Assembly: GCA_900768125.1 (NCBI GenBank)
Contig: CAAGBS010000021.1
Coordinates: forward strand, 1-45,856
Source of the DNA: Oscillospiraceae bacterium
GTDB lineage: Bacteria; Bacillota; Clostridia; Oscillospirales; Ruminococcaceae
Reading direction: 5' to 3'
DNA: 45,856 nucleotides
Shown here: positions 40,601 to 45,856 of the stretch, one piece after another
How the letters are laid out: each line of letters begins with the position of its first letter
How positions within the stretch are numbered: the stretch's first letter is position 1
Made by a program: the position numbers and the translations under genes
The notes under the pieces: generated by a model
Database searches by the model: none
What the model saw: only the letters and a program-made list of their open reading frames with translations
What the model was told of the DNA's origin: nothing

Positions 40601-40879
40601 CTCAAACAGCGCGGGAAGCTCCTCCGCAAGCGAAGCGTCCGTCTGCTCCCCGGTGTAGAAATCCACGGTGGGAGTAAGCATTACGGCGCGCAGACCGTTC
40701 GGGAGGTAGATCATGCTCTCCCCCGAAACAAGGTCAGCCGCGCTTTCAGCGAAGCCGTCCGCTTCCGCTGGCTCGGAAAGCAGTGCTGATTCCTCAGTCT
40801 GCACTGCTGCGGACGCAGCGCCCGATAATATTCCCAGCGCAAGCGCTGAGCAGATGATCCCTTTAAATACTCTGTTCAT
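37622..40879 (-). CDS. Large secreted N-acetylmuramoyl-L-alanine amidase with GHL-like N-terminal region
   Basis: 1085 residues. A signal peptide (ALALGILSGAASA, cut near 25) is followed by a region at about 56-370 that resembles glycosyl-hydrolase-like GHL10/TIM barrels (GLRAVMLTPTVDFYTGEQ, VQLDVDSLIDEVL, VMVKAYGTDSD). Beta-rich segments span 390-790. The Amidase_3 domain is at 798-985 with zinc ligands H807 (VIDPGHGYG), E826 and H879 (SLHCNS) and catalytic E949 (VLVEMGFISN). The final 90 residues are Pro/Glu/Thr/Ser-rich and probably extended in the wall. It would cleave the lactyl-amide bond of peptidoglycan. It is downstream of a second GHL10 protein, 12 bases apart, so both are made together. 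Confidence 0.88.
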   Translation of the reverse strand: MNRVFKGIICSALALGILSGAASAAVQTEESALLSEPAEADGFAESAADLVSGESMIYLPNGLRAVMLTPTVDFYTGEQTDASLAEELPALFEELSGFDMNAVVLNTDHDGIKCYDLDMDSGRGALGAAVDSAHENGFSVFVQLDVDSLIDEVLSGGGGLKSGFAAAAHKFAMKYACEGILLTNYYTSDSPEMYSEYMSSGSGIGYTNWLYETNEFVIRTLSDVIHRTSNTTAVGLQITDMWANSSSNADGSETADTVQALYDGFCDTREYIRSGYADFVMVKAYGTDSDTALNFDKVIEWWYDLAEENDIKLYVLHLNERVGQYTGWYEDQLLRQLSIMEDYSDIGGSCFNSLSALRSDPLGSTTTLLKYFGEQINTDTLFDTLQMTSPTQTNFVTYDSTVKFMGTFDENFDVLFDGEKVKLNEAGNFYFQKELKVGKNTFVIEHKGKKIYYSIDRQVDVLRSIEQTKDIVIEGGSRVTLEAIAYSGSKVTAVVGGKTVTLKEKSGASEDLDANSDYARFVGYYRAPAGIIGEQQYLGSTSYYAVYRGIEEYMTGGSITIDAEPEPPKEVVVEEFVDQSSAGTGEIVGTMAPVLTTADYTTYIKTLNNYTTIYDSQTTGSAPCPVLSQLPAGSLDYYKSASGDYVISTSGRRYKASDVTTFYDTGLGENRLYVKAVGNTNGKSYIKISLDYKSTFNVSAPMTYFDDLDGPYGVSSYNASKVEIVFDNVTSVTKLPAFDSCSLFSSGIWDTVEKNGVPKFRLTLTLRQAGVYSGCGAYYDENGDLMLTFSVPTAPLSGKVIVIDPGHGYGKTASKLDPGAIGNVTEQAVNLAVAKQLESKLTAMGASVVRLKTESEFILTNTRPTVARAYGADMFISLHCNSALSESAHGVEVYYFTPFSQPLAKAINDKLSSYYDNSVYADGTSSSRGEKYSYYWVTLQQDFPSVLVEMGFISNERECMVMADPNYQSGIAQSIADGVKAYFARSTLSYSGSGSSEAPDNSDTPSSGGDDHGDTPTTEPDTPSEPSGSGGTTEPETPEIPVTSETTEPSKPETSEPEQPTEEIPVTEEPAETVEPVYPGGIRVE

Positions 40880-40891
40880 TATTTTTCCCCG

Positions 40892-42463
40892 TCAAAGAAT
40901 ATCTTTAAGTGCCGAAATTTCCTTTTTTACCTGCGCGCTGACCGAACTTTCCGGCTGGAATACGCTGCGGTAGCTGTACAGTGCTATCCCGCCGTAGCTG
41001 GAGCACTTCTTTGCCGCCGCTGCCTGCCGCGAGATGATGTCGCTGTTGTTTATCCATTCGTATTTTCCGCTGCCCGCCCAGGCGTCCTCGCAGCCGACCT
41101 TGGAGACCGAAAGTCCCGCGACAAGCGGAATGCCGCCTTTCTTCGCAAGTTCGTTCCATTCATCAAGCGTGGACTGGTACGGCGCGGCTGAGTTATCGAA
41201 TCCGTAGTAGATCTGCGGTATCATAATATCCGCATAGCCCGGGGTCGTGCACCATTTCCGCACGTCCGCGTAAAGCTGATTGTAGTTGTTTTCGATACGT
41301 CCCTGAGTACTTACGCTGAACTTCGCGGACGAGTTCGCCGAATGCACCGCACTGTAAAGCGAACTTACCATTCTGTCGCAGTTCGCAAAGCGGAAATCGG
41401 ACAGACCGGAATATCCGCTGGCTGAGTAAGCGGCGGAATCGAAGGATGCGTCCGTTGTGGGGTAGAAATAGTCGTCTATATGCAGTCCGTCAACATCATA
41501 GTTGGCAACTATTTCCGCCGCGCCAGCCGCGATTAGGTCAGTAACCTCGTCATAGGCGGGATTCAGGTAGTATGTTCCGTTGACGTTCACGGCGTACTTC
41601 CCCGCGAATCCATCGCCCTTTGCAAACGTGTAAACCGGATAGCTTCCGTAGCCGGAAATATCCGACGCGCTACACGCCCTCAGCGGATTTATCCACGCGT
41701 GGAACGAGATACCGCGCTTGTGCGCTTCGGATATCATCACTTCCAGCGGGTCGAATCCGGGGTCTTTTCCAAGCGTGCCCGTGACGTACTTCGACCAGGG
41801 GAACAATTCCGACTTGTAGTACGCGTCGCTGTGCGAGCGAACATGCACATACACCGTGTTTATCCCGAGGCCGGCGCAGTTGTCGTAGACCGCTCCGATA
41901 TTGCTGCGGAAGCCCTCGCGGGACTGCCCCTGCAATATCCCCGCAAGCTCGATATAGCTTATCCAAACGCCCTTGACTTCGCTGTAATTCACGGCTGTGT
42001 AGCTGTTGCTCCCAAACCGGGACGGCTGGGCGATATCCGCAGGTCCAGCGGCGGTCGTGGCTGCCGAGGAAGCGCGGGTCGTAGTTGTGGTTTTCGTGGT
42101 CACGGCGGTCGTTTCGGCGGGCTTTTTGCTGACTGTAGTGCGGGGTTTGGTCGTTTCTCCGGTGGTCGCTGAGGTTTCCGCTGATGGCATTGTGGTGACC
42201 TCCGGAGTTTCCTGTTTATCGGATACGGCGGGTTCAACTGTTGCCGCAGTCTCCGGCTCGTCTGCTGAAGATTCCTCCGGCTCGGCGGAACCGCCGTCCT
42301 GCGTAAGCGGAGATGTTTCCGCTTCCGGCAGCGAGATCGTGGTCTCGCTCACCGAATGCCCCGCAAAATCCGCAATGCTGACTCCACCGCTGCCCTGTGA
42401 AGCGCACCCGGAAAGCAATAACGCAGACATCACCGTGCAGAACACTCTGATAATTCTGTTCAT
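40892..42463 (-). CDS. GHL10 (DUF187) glycosyl-hydrolase-like lipoprotein
   Basis: 523 residues. The lipobox LLSGC places the lipidated Cys at residue 20. A long Thr/Ala/Glu/Pro-rich linker (about 45-160) reaches out from the membrane. The GHL10 domain (about 170-520) has GVWISYIELAGIL, NTVYVHVRSHSDAYYKSELF, RGISFHAWINPLRA, VDGLHIDDYFYPT and YADIMIPQIYYGF, the family order. These barrels act on envelope polysaccharides; some remove peptides-free glycan of peptidoglycan after amidase action, so the downstream amidase is a natural partner. ATG 42463 follows AGAGGG; an earlier ATG 42490 lacks a ribosome site. Confidence 0.9.
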   Translation of the reverse strand: MNRIIRVFCTVMSALLLSGCASQGSGGVSIADFAGHSVSETTISLPEAETSPLTQDGGSAEPEESSADEPETAATVEPAVSDKQETPEVTTMPSAETSATTGETTKPRTTVSKKPAETTAVTTKTTTTTRASSAATTAAGPADIAQPSRFGSNSYTAVNYSEVKGVWISYIELAGILQGQSREGFRSNIGAVYDNCAGLGINTVYVHVRSHSDAYYKSELFPWSKYVTGTLGKDPGFDPLEVMISEAHKRGISFHAWINPLRACSASDISGYGSYPVYTFAKGDGFAGKYAVNVNGTYYLNPAYDEVTDLIAAGAAEIVANYDVDGLHIDDYFYPTTDASFDSAAYSASGYSGLSDFRFANCDRMVSSLYSAVHSANSSAKFSVSTQGRIENNYNQLYADVRKWCTTPGYADIMIPQIYYGFDNSAAPYQSTLDEWNELAKKGGIPLVAGLSVSKVGCEDAWAGSGKYEWINNSDIISRQAAAAKKCSSYGGIALYSYRSVFQPESSVSAQVKKEISALKDIL

Positions 42464-42534
42464 ATTTTCCCTCTGTTCCGCCTTTTTCACTGTTTCGAAT
42501 CCGGACGGCTTTATATATACTTATAGATATATTT

Positions 42535-42563
42535 ATTATACCACCGCTTTGTCCCGTTGTCAA
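42535..42563 (-). promoter_or_regulatory. Consensus sigma-A promoter of the GHL10-amidase operon
   Basis: On the minus strand TTGACA (42558-42563), 17-base spacer, TATAAT (42535-42540): a perfect consensus pair. Confidence 0.9.
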
Positions 42564-42662
42564 TAGGAGGTAAAGTCCGTGCTTGATATTTCCGGAGAAC
42601 CGACCCGAAATATGAAAGTTCAGTGTACAGCGCAAAAGAAGTACAAAAACATGAAAAAACAC

Positions 42663-42691
42663 TTGAAAAATTTCCTGTGAGATGATAAAAT
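42663..42691 (+). promoter_or_regulatory. Sigma-A promoter of the mannanase gene
   Basis: TTGAAA (42663-42668), 17-base spacer, TAAAAT (42686-42691), 44 bases before the ATG. Confidence 0.8.
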
Positions 42692-42735
42692 AGAATAAGC
42701 ACATGAAAACCATTACACGCGAAAGGAAAACACAA

Positions 42736-43782
42736 ATGAACAGAATACTAGCTTCGATACTTGCAGCGATACTGACCTTTAGCACCGGCTGCTCAGAAAC
42801 CCCTGTAACCTCCGATGATGTTATATCGTCAGCGGAACTGATAATAAGCCCGGAAACCGCAGAAACAACGGACGAGCAGACTCAGCAGTCCGGATTCACA
42901 GTCAGCGGGACAAAGCTGCTTGACGCCAACGGGAATGAATTTATCATGCGCGGCATAAACCACCCGCATTCATGGTTCACTTCAGAGGACGATACCGCGC
43001 TTGAAGCGATCGCCGCCACCGGCGCCAATACTGTCCGGATAGTCTGCGGAAGCGGTCAGCAGTATACAAAGGACAGTGTCGAGAGTCTGAACAAAGTGAC
43101 CGACAAGTGCAAGGAACTGCAGATGATAGCAATTCTTGAAGTTCACGATATCACAGGAAAAGACAGTACCTCCCTGCTGGAAACCACCGCCGATTACTGG
43201 ATAGAGGTCAAGGAAGCGCTGACAGGCAAAGAGAATTACGTTATCCTGAATATCGCCAACGAGTGGGTCGGGACCTGGGATGGACAGACATGGTGCGATG
43301 GATATACTTCCATTATTCCGAAGCTGCGCGACGCCGGTATAAAGAATACGATAATGGTTGACGCCGCCGGCTGGGGACAGTACGGGCAGAGCATTACCGA
43401 TTTCGGCGAGCAGGTGCTTGATTCCGACCCGGACCGCAACACGATGTTCTCAGTCCATATGTACGGCACCGCAGGAAAAAACAAGTCGACCATCGCCCGG
43501 AACCTCAAGCTGTCCACTGACAAGGGGCTTTGTCTTATCGTTGGCGAGTTCGGCTGGAACCATTCAGACGGCGACGTTGACGAGGAATACATTCTCGAAT
43601 ACTGCAATGAAAACGGCATAGGCTGGCTGGCTTGGAGCTGGAAAGGCAACGGCGGCGGAGTCGAGTACCTTGACCTTGCGAACGAGTGGGACGGCTCGGC
43701 GCTTTCCGACTGGGGCGAGACCGTTGTAAACAGCGATCTCGGATTGAAGAAAACATCAGTCAAATGCAGCGTCTTTGGCTGA
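42736..43782 (+). CDS. Endo-beta-1,4-mannanase, GH5 (subfamily 8 type), lipoprotein
   Basis: 348 residues. A lipobox-like FSTGC puts a lipidated Cys near residue 19; an acidic linker leads to the catalytic domain from about residue 55. The chain VSGTKLLDANGNEFIMRGIN, ATGANTVRIVCGSGQQYT, LEVHDITGKD, IANEW (acid/base Glu), NTIMVDAAGWGQYGQS, FSVHMYGTAGK, GEFGWNH (nucleophile Glu) and GWLAWSWKGNG closely follows Bacillus alkaline mannanases of GH5_8. It would cut mannan or glucomannan at the cell surface. ATG 42736 is preferred over 42703 because GAAAGG lies just upstream and gives a proper signal peptide. Single gene with its own promoter, between the wall operon and mobile DNA. No dockerin or carbohydrate-binding module. 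Confidence 0.9.
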   Translation: MNRILASILAAILTFSTGCSETPVTSDDVISSAELIISPETAETTDEQTQQSGFTVSGTKLLDANGNEFIMRGINHPHSWFTSEDDTALEAIAATGANTVRIVCGSGQQYTKDSVESLNKVTDKCKELQMIAILEVHDITGKDSTSLLETTADYWIEVKEALTGKENYVILNIANEWVGTWDGQTWCDGYTSIIPKLRDAGIKNTIMVDAAGWGQYGQSITDFGEQVLDSDPDRNTMFSVHMYGTAGKNKSTIARNLKLSTDKGLCLIVGEFGWNHSDGDVDEEYILEYCNENGIGWLAWSWKGNGGGVEYLDLANEWDGSALSDWGETVVNSDLGLKKTSVKCSVFG

Positions 43783-43839
43783 TATGATGTTGTATAAAAC
43801 TTAACGCCCCACGCACAAACTGCTCCAGAGTTTTGAGAT

Positions 43840-44694
43840 TCATGGATAATTCCTGTGTGCGCTCTTTGCCCGGATATCACGGAGATCCGCGCCGCTCATT
43901 TTGACCGGACTGCCCGCGCTGCTCCAGCACATCTCTTTTATCCGGCTGTATATGCGTTTGAGTTCGAGCGGCGGCTCCTTGAAATCATGCGGCGCAAGGT
44001 TCGTTGTGATTATCAGCGGCAAACCACTGCGAGCTCTGGTGTCGATTATCTCAAACATAAGGTCGAGATTACGGGCGCTGTTCTGGCTGGTGCCGAAATC
44101 GTCGAGTATCAGCAGGTCAATGCTCTGCACCTGGCGCATTACCTCGTCAGCCTTGCTGAAATCTCCGGCTTTCCGGAGGAGCGGCTGCATGGTAGTTACC
44201 CAAACAGCAACTCCCTTGCGTATCAGAGCATTTGCAATACAGCAGGCGAAAAAGGTCTTGCCCGTTCCGGTGTCGCCCATGAACATCAAGCCCTCGTTGT
44301 TCGCGCGCCGCTCGTGGTATGTATCAACGTACCATTCGGCTACTTTGCGGGCTGCCGGAGAATATCCCTTGTCCCGCTCGAATGTATGCCGCATATACGC
44401 CGGGTCTGTGAAGCATATCCGCTGGAGCTCGGCAATGCGTTCCTCTGCTTTCCGGCGTTTCCGTTCTGCCTCGTCACGTTCGATTCGCTCCCTTACACAG
44501 CGGCAATGCCTTGCCATTATTCCGCTGGGAAAGATGTTGCGGCATTCCTCCGGCGCTTTCATCTGTACCGGCTCATGGCAGATACTGCAATGAAGAAAAC
44601 CGTCCTCACCCATGTACTGCTTTTCTGGTTCCGGGTTCGCGTTCCGGGCTTTTTCTGAAAGCTCCTGCGCAAACCCGCTGAATAAATCTGACAT
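43840..44694 (-). CDS. DnaC/DnaI-like helicase loader (AAA+ ATPase)
   Basis: 284 residues. A zinc-binding N-terminal part (C36/C39 and C64/C66 in CHEPV and RHCRC) is followed by a helical linker and the AAA+ domain: Walker A GDTGTGKT at 140-147, Walker B LLILDDFG, sensor ITTNLAPHDF and an arginine-rich box (RIYSRIKEM). It loads the replicative helicase on DNA opened by an initiator. The initiator gene lies 11 bases upstream, a typical prophage/ICE/plasmid replication pair. GAGGG precedes the ATG. IstB of IS21 has a similar fold but lacks this zinc domain and no IstA is near. Confidence 0.9.
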   Translation of the reverse strand: MSDLFSGFAQELSEKARNANPEPEKQYMGEDGFLHCSICHEPVQMKAPEECRNIFPSGIMARHCRCVRERIERDEAERKRRKAEERIAELQRICFTDPAYMRHTFERDKGYSPAARKVAEWYVDTYHERRANNEGLMFMGDTGTGKTFFACCIANALIRKGVAVWVTTMQPLLRKAGDFSKADEVMRQVQSIDLLILDDFGTSQNSARNLDLMFEIIDTRARSGLPLIITTNLAPHDFKEPPLELKRIYSRIKEMCWSSAGSPVKMSGADLRDIRAKSAHRNYP

Positions 44695-44705
44695 TGTTTT
44701 CCCTC

Positions 44706-45503
44706 CTAGTCGTCCCAGAGCGGCTCGTCATAGTCCTTTTTCGCCGGACTGGCGGTAACTGCGCCGCTCTCAAAGTTTCTGTCATACTTCCCGGAAAGCA
44801 CCTTTGCAACGTTCTCCGGACGTATCAGCCAGTTGAAATCCGTCTTATAGCCCCTTGAAGTCCGTCCGGTCAGATAGTCCGAAGCTTCCACCCGCCGGAA
44901 ATACTCCGCAAAGCTGATACCGTGCAGCTCCTTGAACGCCTCCACAACAAGCCGCCCCTGATGATATGAAAGCTCTCCGGTGAGCGGCTCCAGGCTCTTG
45001 CAGATCTCGTTGTATTCCCTGACAGCAGTTTCAAGAACATTGCTGACGGCGCCGCTCGCGCGTGTGCGCGCGGTTTCTTCTGCTTCTTGTATATTCTTAT
45101 TTTCTTTATATAATAATGAAGGTCTGTTGATTGTCTGTTGCTTGGTCTGTTGATTTTCTGGGGGCTGCCTGTTGATTTGCCTGTTGCTTTTAAAATCGCT
45201 GTCGAAATCATTCAGCGTAATAATGCTGAATTTCGGGGTTGACCTGACTGTTATTCTGCCTGTTGATTTTAAGCGGTTAAGGATCGTCCGGGTCTGTTGA
45301 ACTGTAAGTTGATTGCTTTGCGCGATTTGCGGGATAGTGGTTATAAGCTGTCCGCGCTTTAGTTCAATTCCATTGCATGAGGTGTCCTGCCACTCCGCCG
45401 AAAGCGTAAGCCGCACAAGAACAGCAAGCGTATTATTATCTTCAAACCAATTGCAAGCTGAAATTGAGCGGCTTAATTTGATAAATCCGTATGTATTCGG
45501 CAT
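44706..45503 (-). CDS. Phage/plasmid-type replication initiator with winged-helix N-terminus
   Basis: 265 residues. The N-terminal domain (NTYGFIKLSRSISACNWF, LKRGQLITTIPQIAQ, VQQTRTILNRLKSTGRI) is a winged helix of the phage replisome-organiser type. Residues 105-140 form a Gln/Asn-rich linker (NRQINRQPPENQQTKQQ). The C-terminal part has EYFRRVEASDYLTGR and TDFNWLIRPENVAKVLSGKY, the usual end in such proteins, thought to contact the helicase loader. Start ATG 45503 directly follows the stop of the upstream gene (TAA then ATG). The linker-coding DNA holds iteron-like repeats described separately. Similar to lambda O in gene position. Confidence 0.82.
   Translation of the reverse strand: MPNTYGFIKLSRSISACNWFEDNNTLAVLVRLTLSAEWQDTSCNGIELKRGQLITTIPQIAQSNQLTVQQTRTILNRLKSTGRITVRSTPKFSIITLNDFDSDFKSNRQINRQPPENQQTKQQTINRPSLLYKENKNIQEAEETARTRASGAVSNVLETAVREYNEICKSLEPLTGELSYHQGRLVVEAFKELHGISFAEYFRRVEASDYLTGRTSRGYKTDFNWLIRPENVAKVLSGKYDRNFESGAVTASPAKKDYDEPLWDD
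45123..45302 (-). repeat. Iteron-like direct repeats within the initiator gene
   Basis: Plus-strand consensus YCTGTTGMTT occurs at 45123, 45134, 45146, 45168, 45180 and 45259, with a weaker copy at 45293. The spacings 11, 12, 22 and 12 match one or two helical turns. An AT-rich tract (45091-45120) flanks the first copy. Copies fall in all three reading frames of the initiator gene (INR/SNR, QQT, and STG), so the repetition is of DNA, not of protein. Confidence 0.7.
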
Positions 45504-45749
45504 TTAAGCACGTCCTATCGGCGTAACGCGCGCGGGTGTGTCCGTGTCCGCGCCGCTCCCGGGCTGTACGGTGGAGGTGTTAAGGTACTCGGCAAACCTG
45601 TCAACATTCACAAGGAACTTTCGCCCTGCGCGGACTGCGACGACCTCGCCGCTCGCGACCTTTGCCCTGACAAAATGCACCGGAAGTCCGAAAAGTTCGG
45701 CGGTTTTTCTGATACCCTCCATATGAGGAATTTTAGTTGTTTCGTTCAT
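45504..45749 (-). CDS. Excisionase-like helix-turn-helix protein
   Basis: 81 residues. GIRKTAELFGLPVHFVRAKVA then VVAVRAGRKFLVNVDRFAEYL follows the MerR/excisionase-type helix-turn-helix with the wing RAGRKFLV. Such proteins bind DNA at attachment sites or act as small regulators in prophages and ICEs. ATG 45749 follows AAAGGAG at ten bases; longer forms to 45797 lack a ribosome site. The stop precedes the ATG of the initiator directly, so the three genes 45749-43840 form one operon. The C-terminus is Pro/Thr-rich and probably disordered. Confidence 0.75.
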   Translation of the reverse strand: MNETTKIPHMEGIRKTAELFGLPVHFVRAKVASGEVVAVRAGRKFLVNVDRFAEYLNTSTVQPGSGADTDTPARVTPIGRA

Positions 45750-45765
45750 TGTTGTGCAACTCCTT

Positions 45766-45856
45766 TCAATCATATTGTGTATCTTCCGGTACTGCAAAAA
45801 ACTGCAAATATTTGATCACTCCATTAAGAGCGGCGTTCGCGGACTTGATACGCGCC
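45766..45856 (-). CDS. C-terminal end of a small element gene, cut by the window edge
   Basis: On the minus strand an open frame enters at the edge and ends at TGA 45766-45768 with ALNGVIKYLQFFAVPEDTQY. The reading is open for 29 codons, just ahead of the excisionase-like gene's ribosome site, as expected for the preceding operon gene. The protein was not recognised. Confidence 0.4.
   Translation of the reverse strand, partial: ARIKSANAALNGVIKYLQFFAVPEDTQYD

Noticed and set aside
43840..44694. IS21 IstB helper ATPase
   Set aside because: The AAA+ part is similar, but there is a zinc-binding N-terminus, an initiator gene upstream and no istA or terminal repeats.

Overview
The window looks like chromosome of an anaerobic, spore-forming member of the Clostridia, most likely Oscillospirales/Ruminococcaceae. 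The evidence is the set of sporulation genes (cotJABC, yabP-yabQ, a DUF3794/LysM coat-type protein next to spoIVA, an alpha/beta SASP, a spoVB-like flippase, tepA beside spoIIIE/ftsK), consensus sigma-A promoters (TTGACA-N17-TATAAT) throughout, strong GGAGG ribosome sites, moderate GC content, and a secreted GH5 mannanase of the kind found in plant-fibre-degrading gut bacteria. No rRNA, tRNA or CRISPR array was seen.

Layout. 1-1290: decayed mobile DNA, an IS256-type transposase broken by short palindromic insertions followed by an unidentified coiled-coil remnant. 1260-5510: the shikimate operon aroB-aroA-aroC with a DUF4364 gene and a small membrane protein. 5512-6562 (minus): cotJA-cotJB-cotJC, where cotJA is a 57-codon gene. 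6709-11136 (plus): spoVB-like flippase, mazG, hup, rqcP, yabP, yabQ and divIC. 11159-12801: cardiolipin synthase. 12800-15421 (minus): a YjjG-like nucleotidase and typA/bipA. 15498-23530 (minus): one operon tepA, uppP, ftsK/spoIIIE, ygiQ, ComEC-like metallo-hydrolase, DUF3006. 23582-26725 (plus): a probable sigma-E transcription unit for the DUF3794/LysM protein and spoIVA. 26733-27552 (minus): SASP and a PerR-type regulator with its own Per box.

27561-27795 is a non-coding block made almost entirely of hairpins, bounded by two identical copies of a 23-bp terminator palindrome. 27806-32380 (minus) holds a methylthioadenosine-salvage pair (amidohydrolase plus mtnA) translationally coupled to a CobW-type GTPase that carries a YcgQ-like C-terminal domain, and a second CobW GTPase with a very His/Asp-rich segment. 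32393-33703: a LysR regulator and an internally deleted MFS transporter. 33739-37585 (minus): asnB and glmS. 37622-42563 (minus): a two-gene surface operon of a GHL10 lipoprotein and a 1085-residue cell-wall amidase with a GHL-like N-terminal region. 42663-43782: the mannanase lipoprotein.

43840-45856 (minus): the replication module of a prophage, plasmid or integrative element (excisionase-like HTH protein, initiator, DnaC-like helicase loader). The initiator gene contains helically phased 10-bp repeats that fall in all three reading frames beside an AT-rich stretch, which resembles an origin of replication embedded in the initiator gene. The three observations most worth follow-up are this putative origin, the multi-hairpin element at 27561-27795, and the mtnA/CobW operon. 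All functions are read from sequence motifs and family knowledge; no database search was run.
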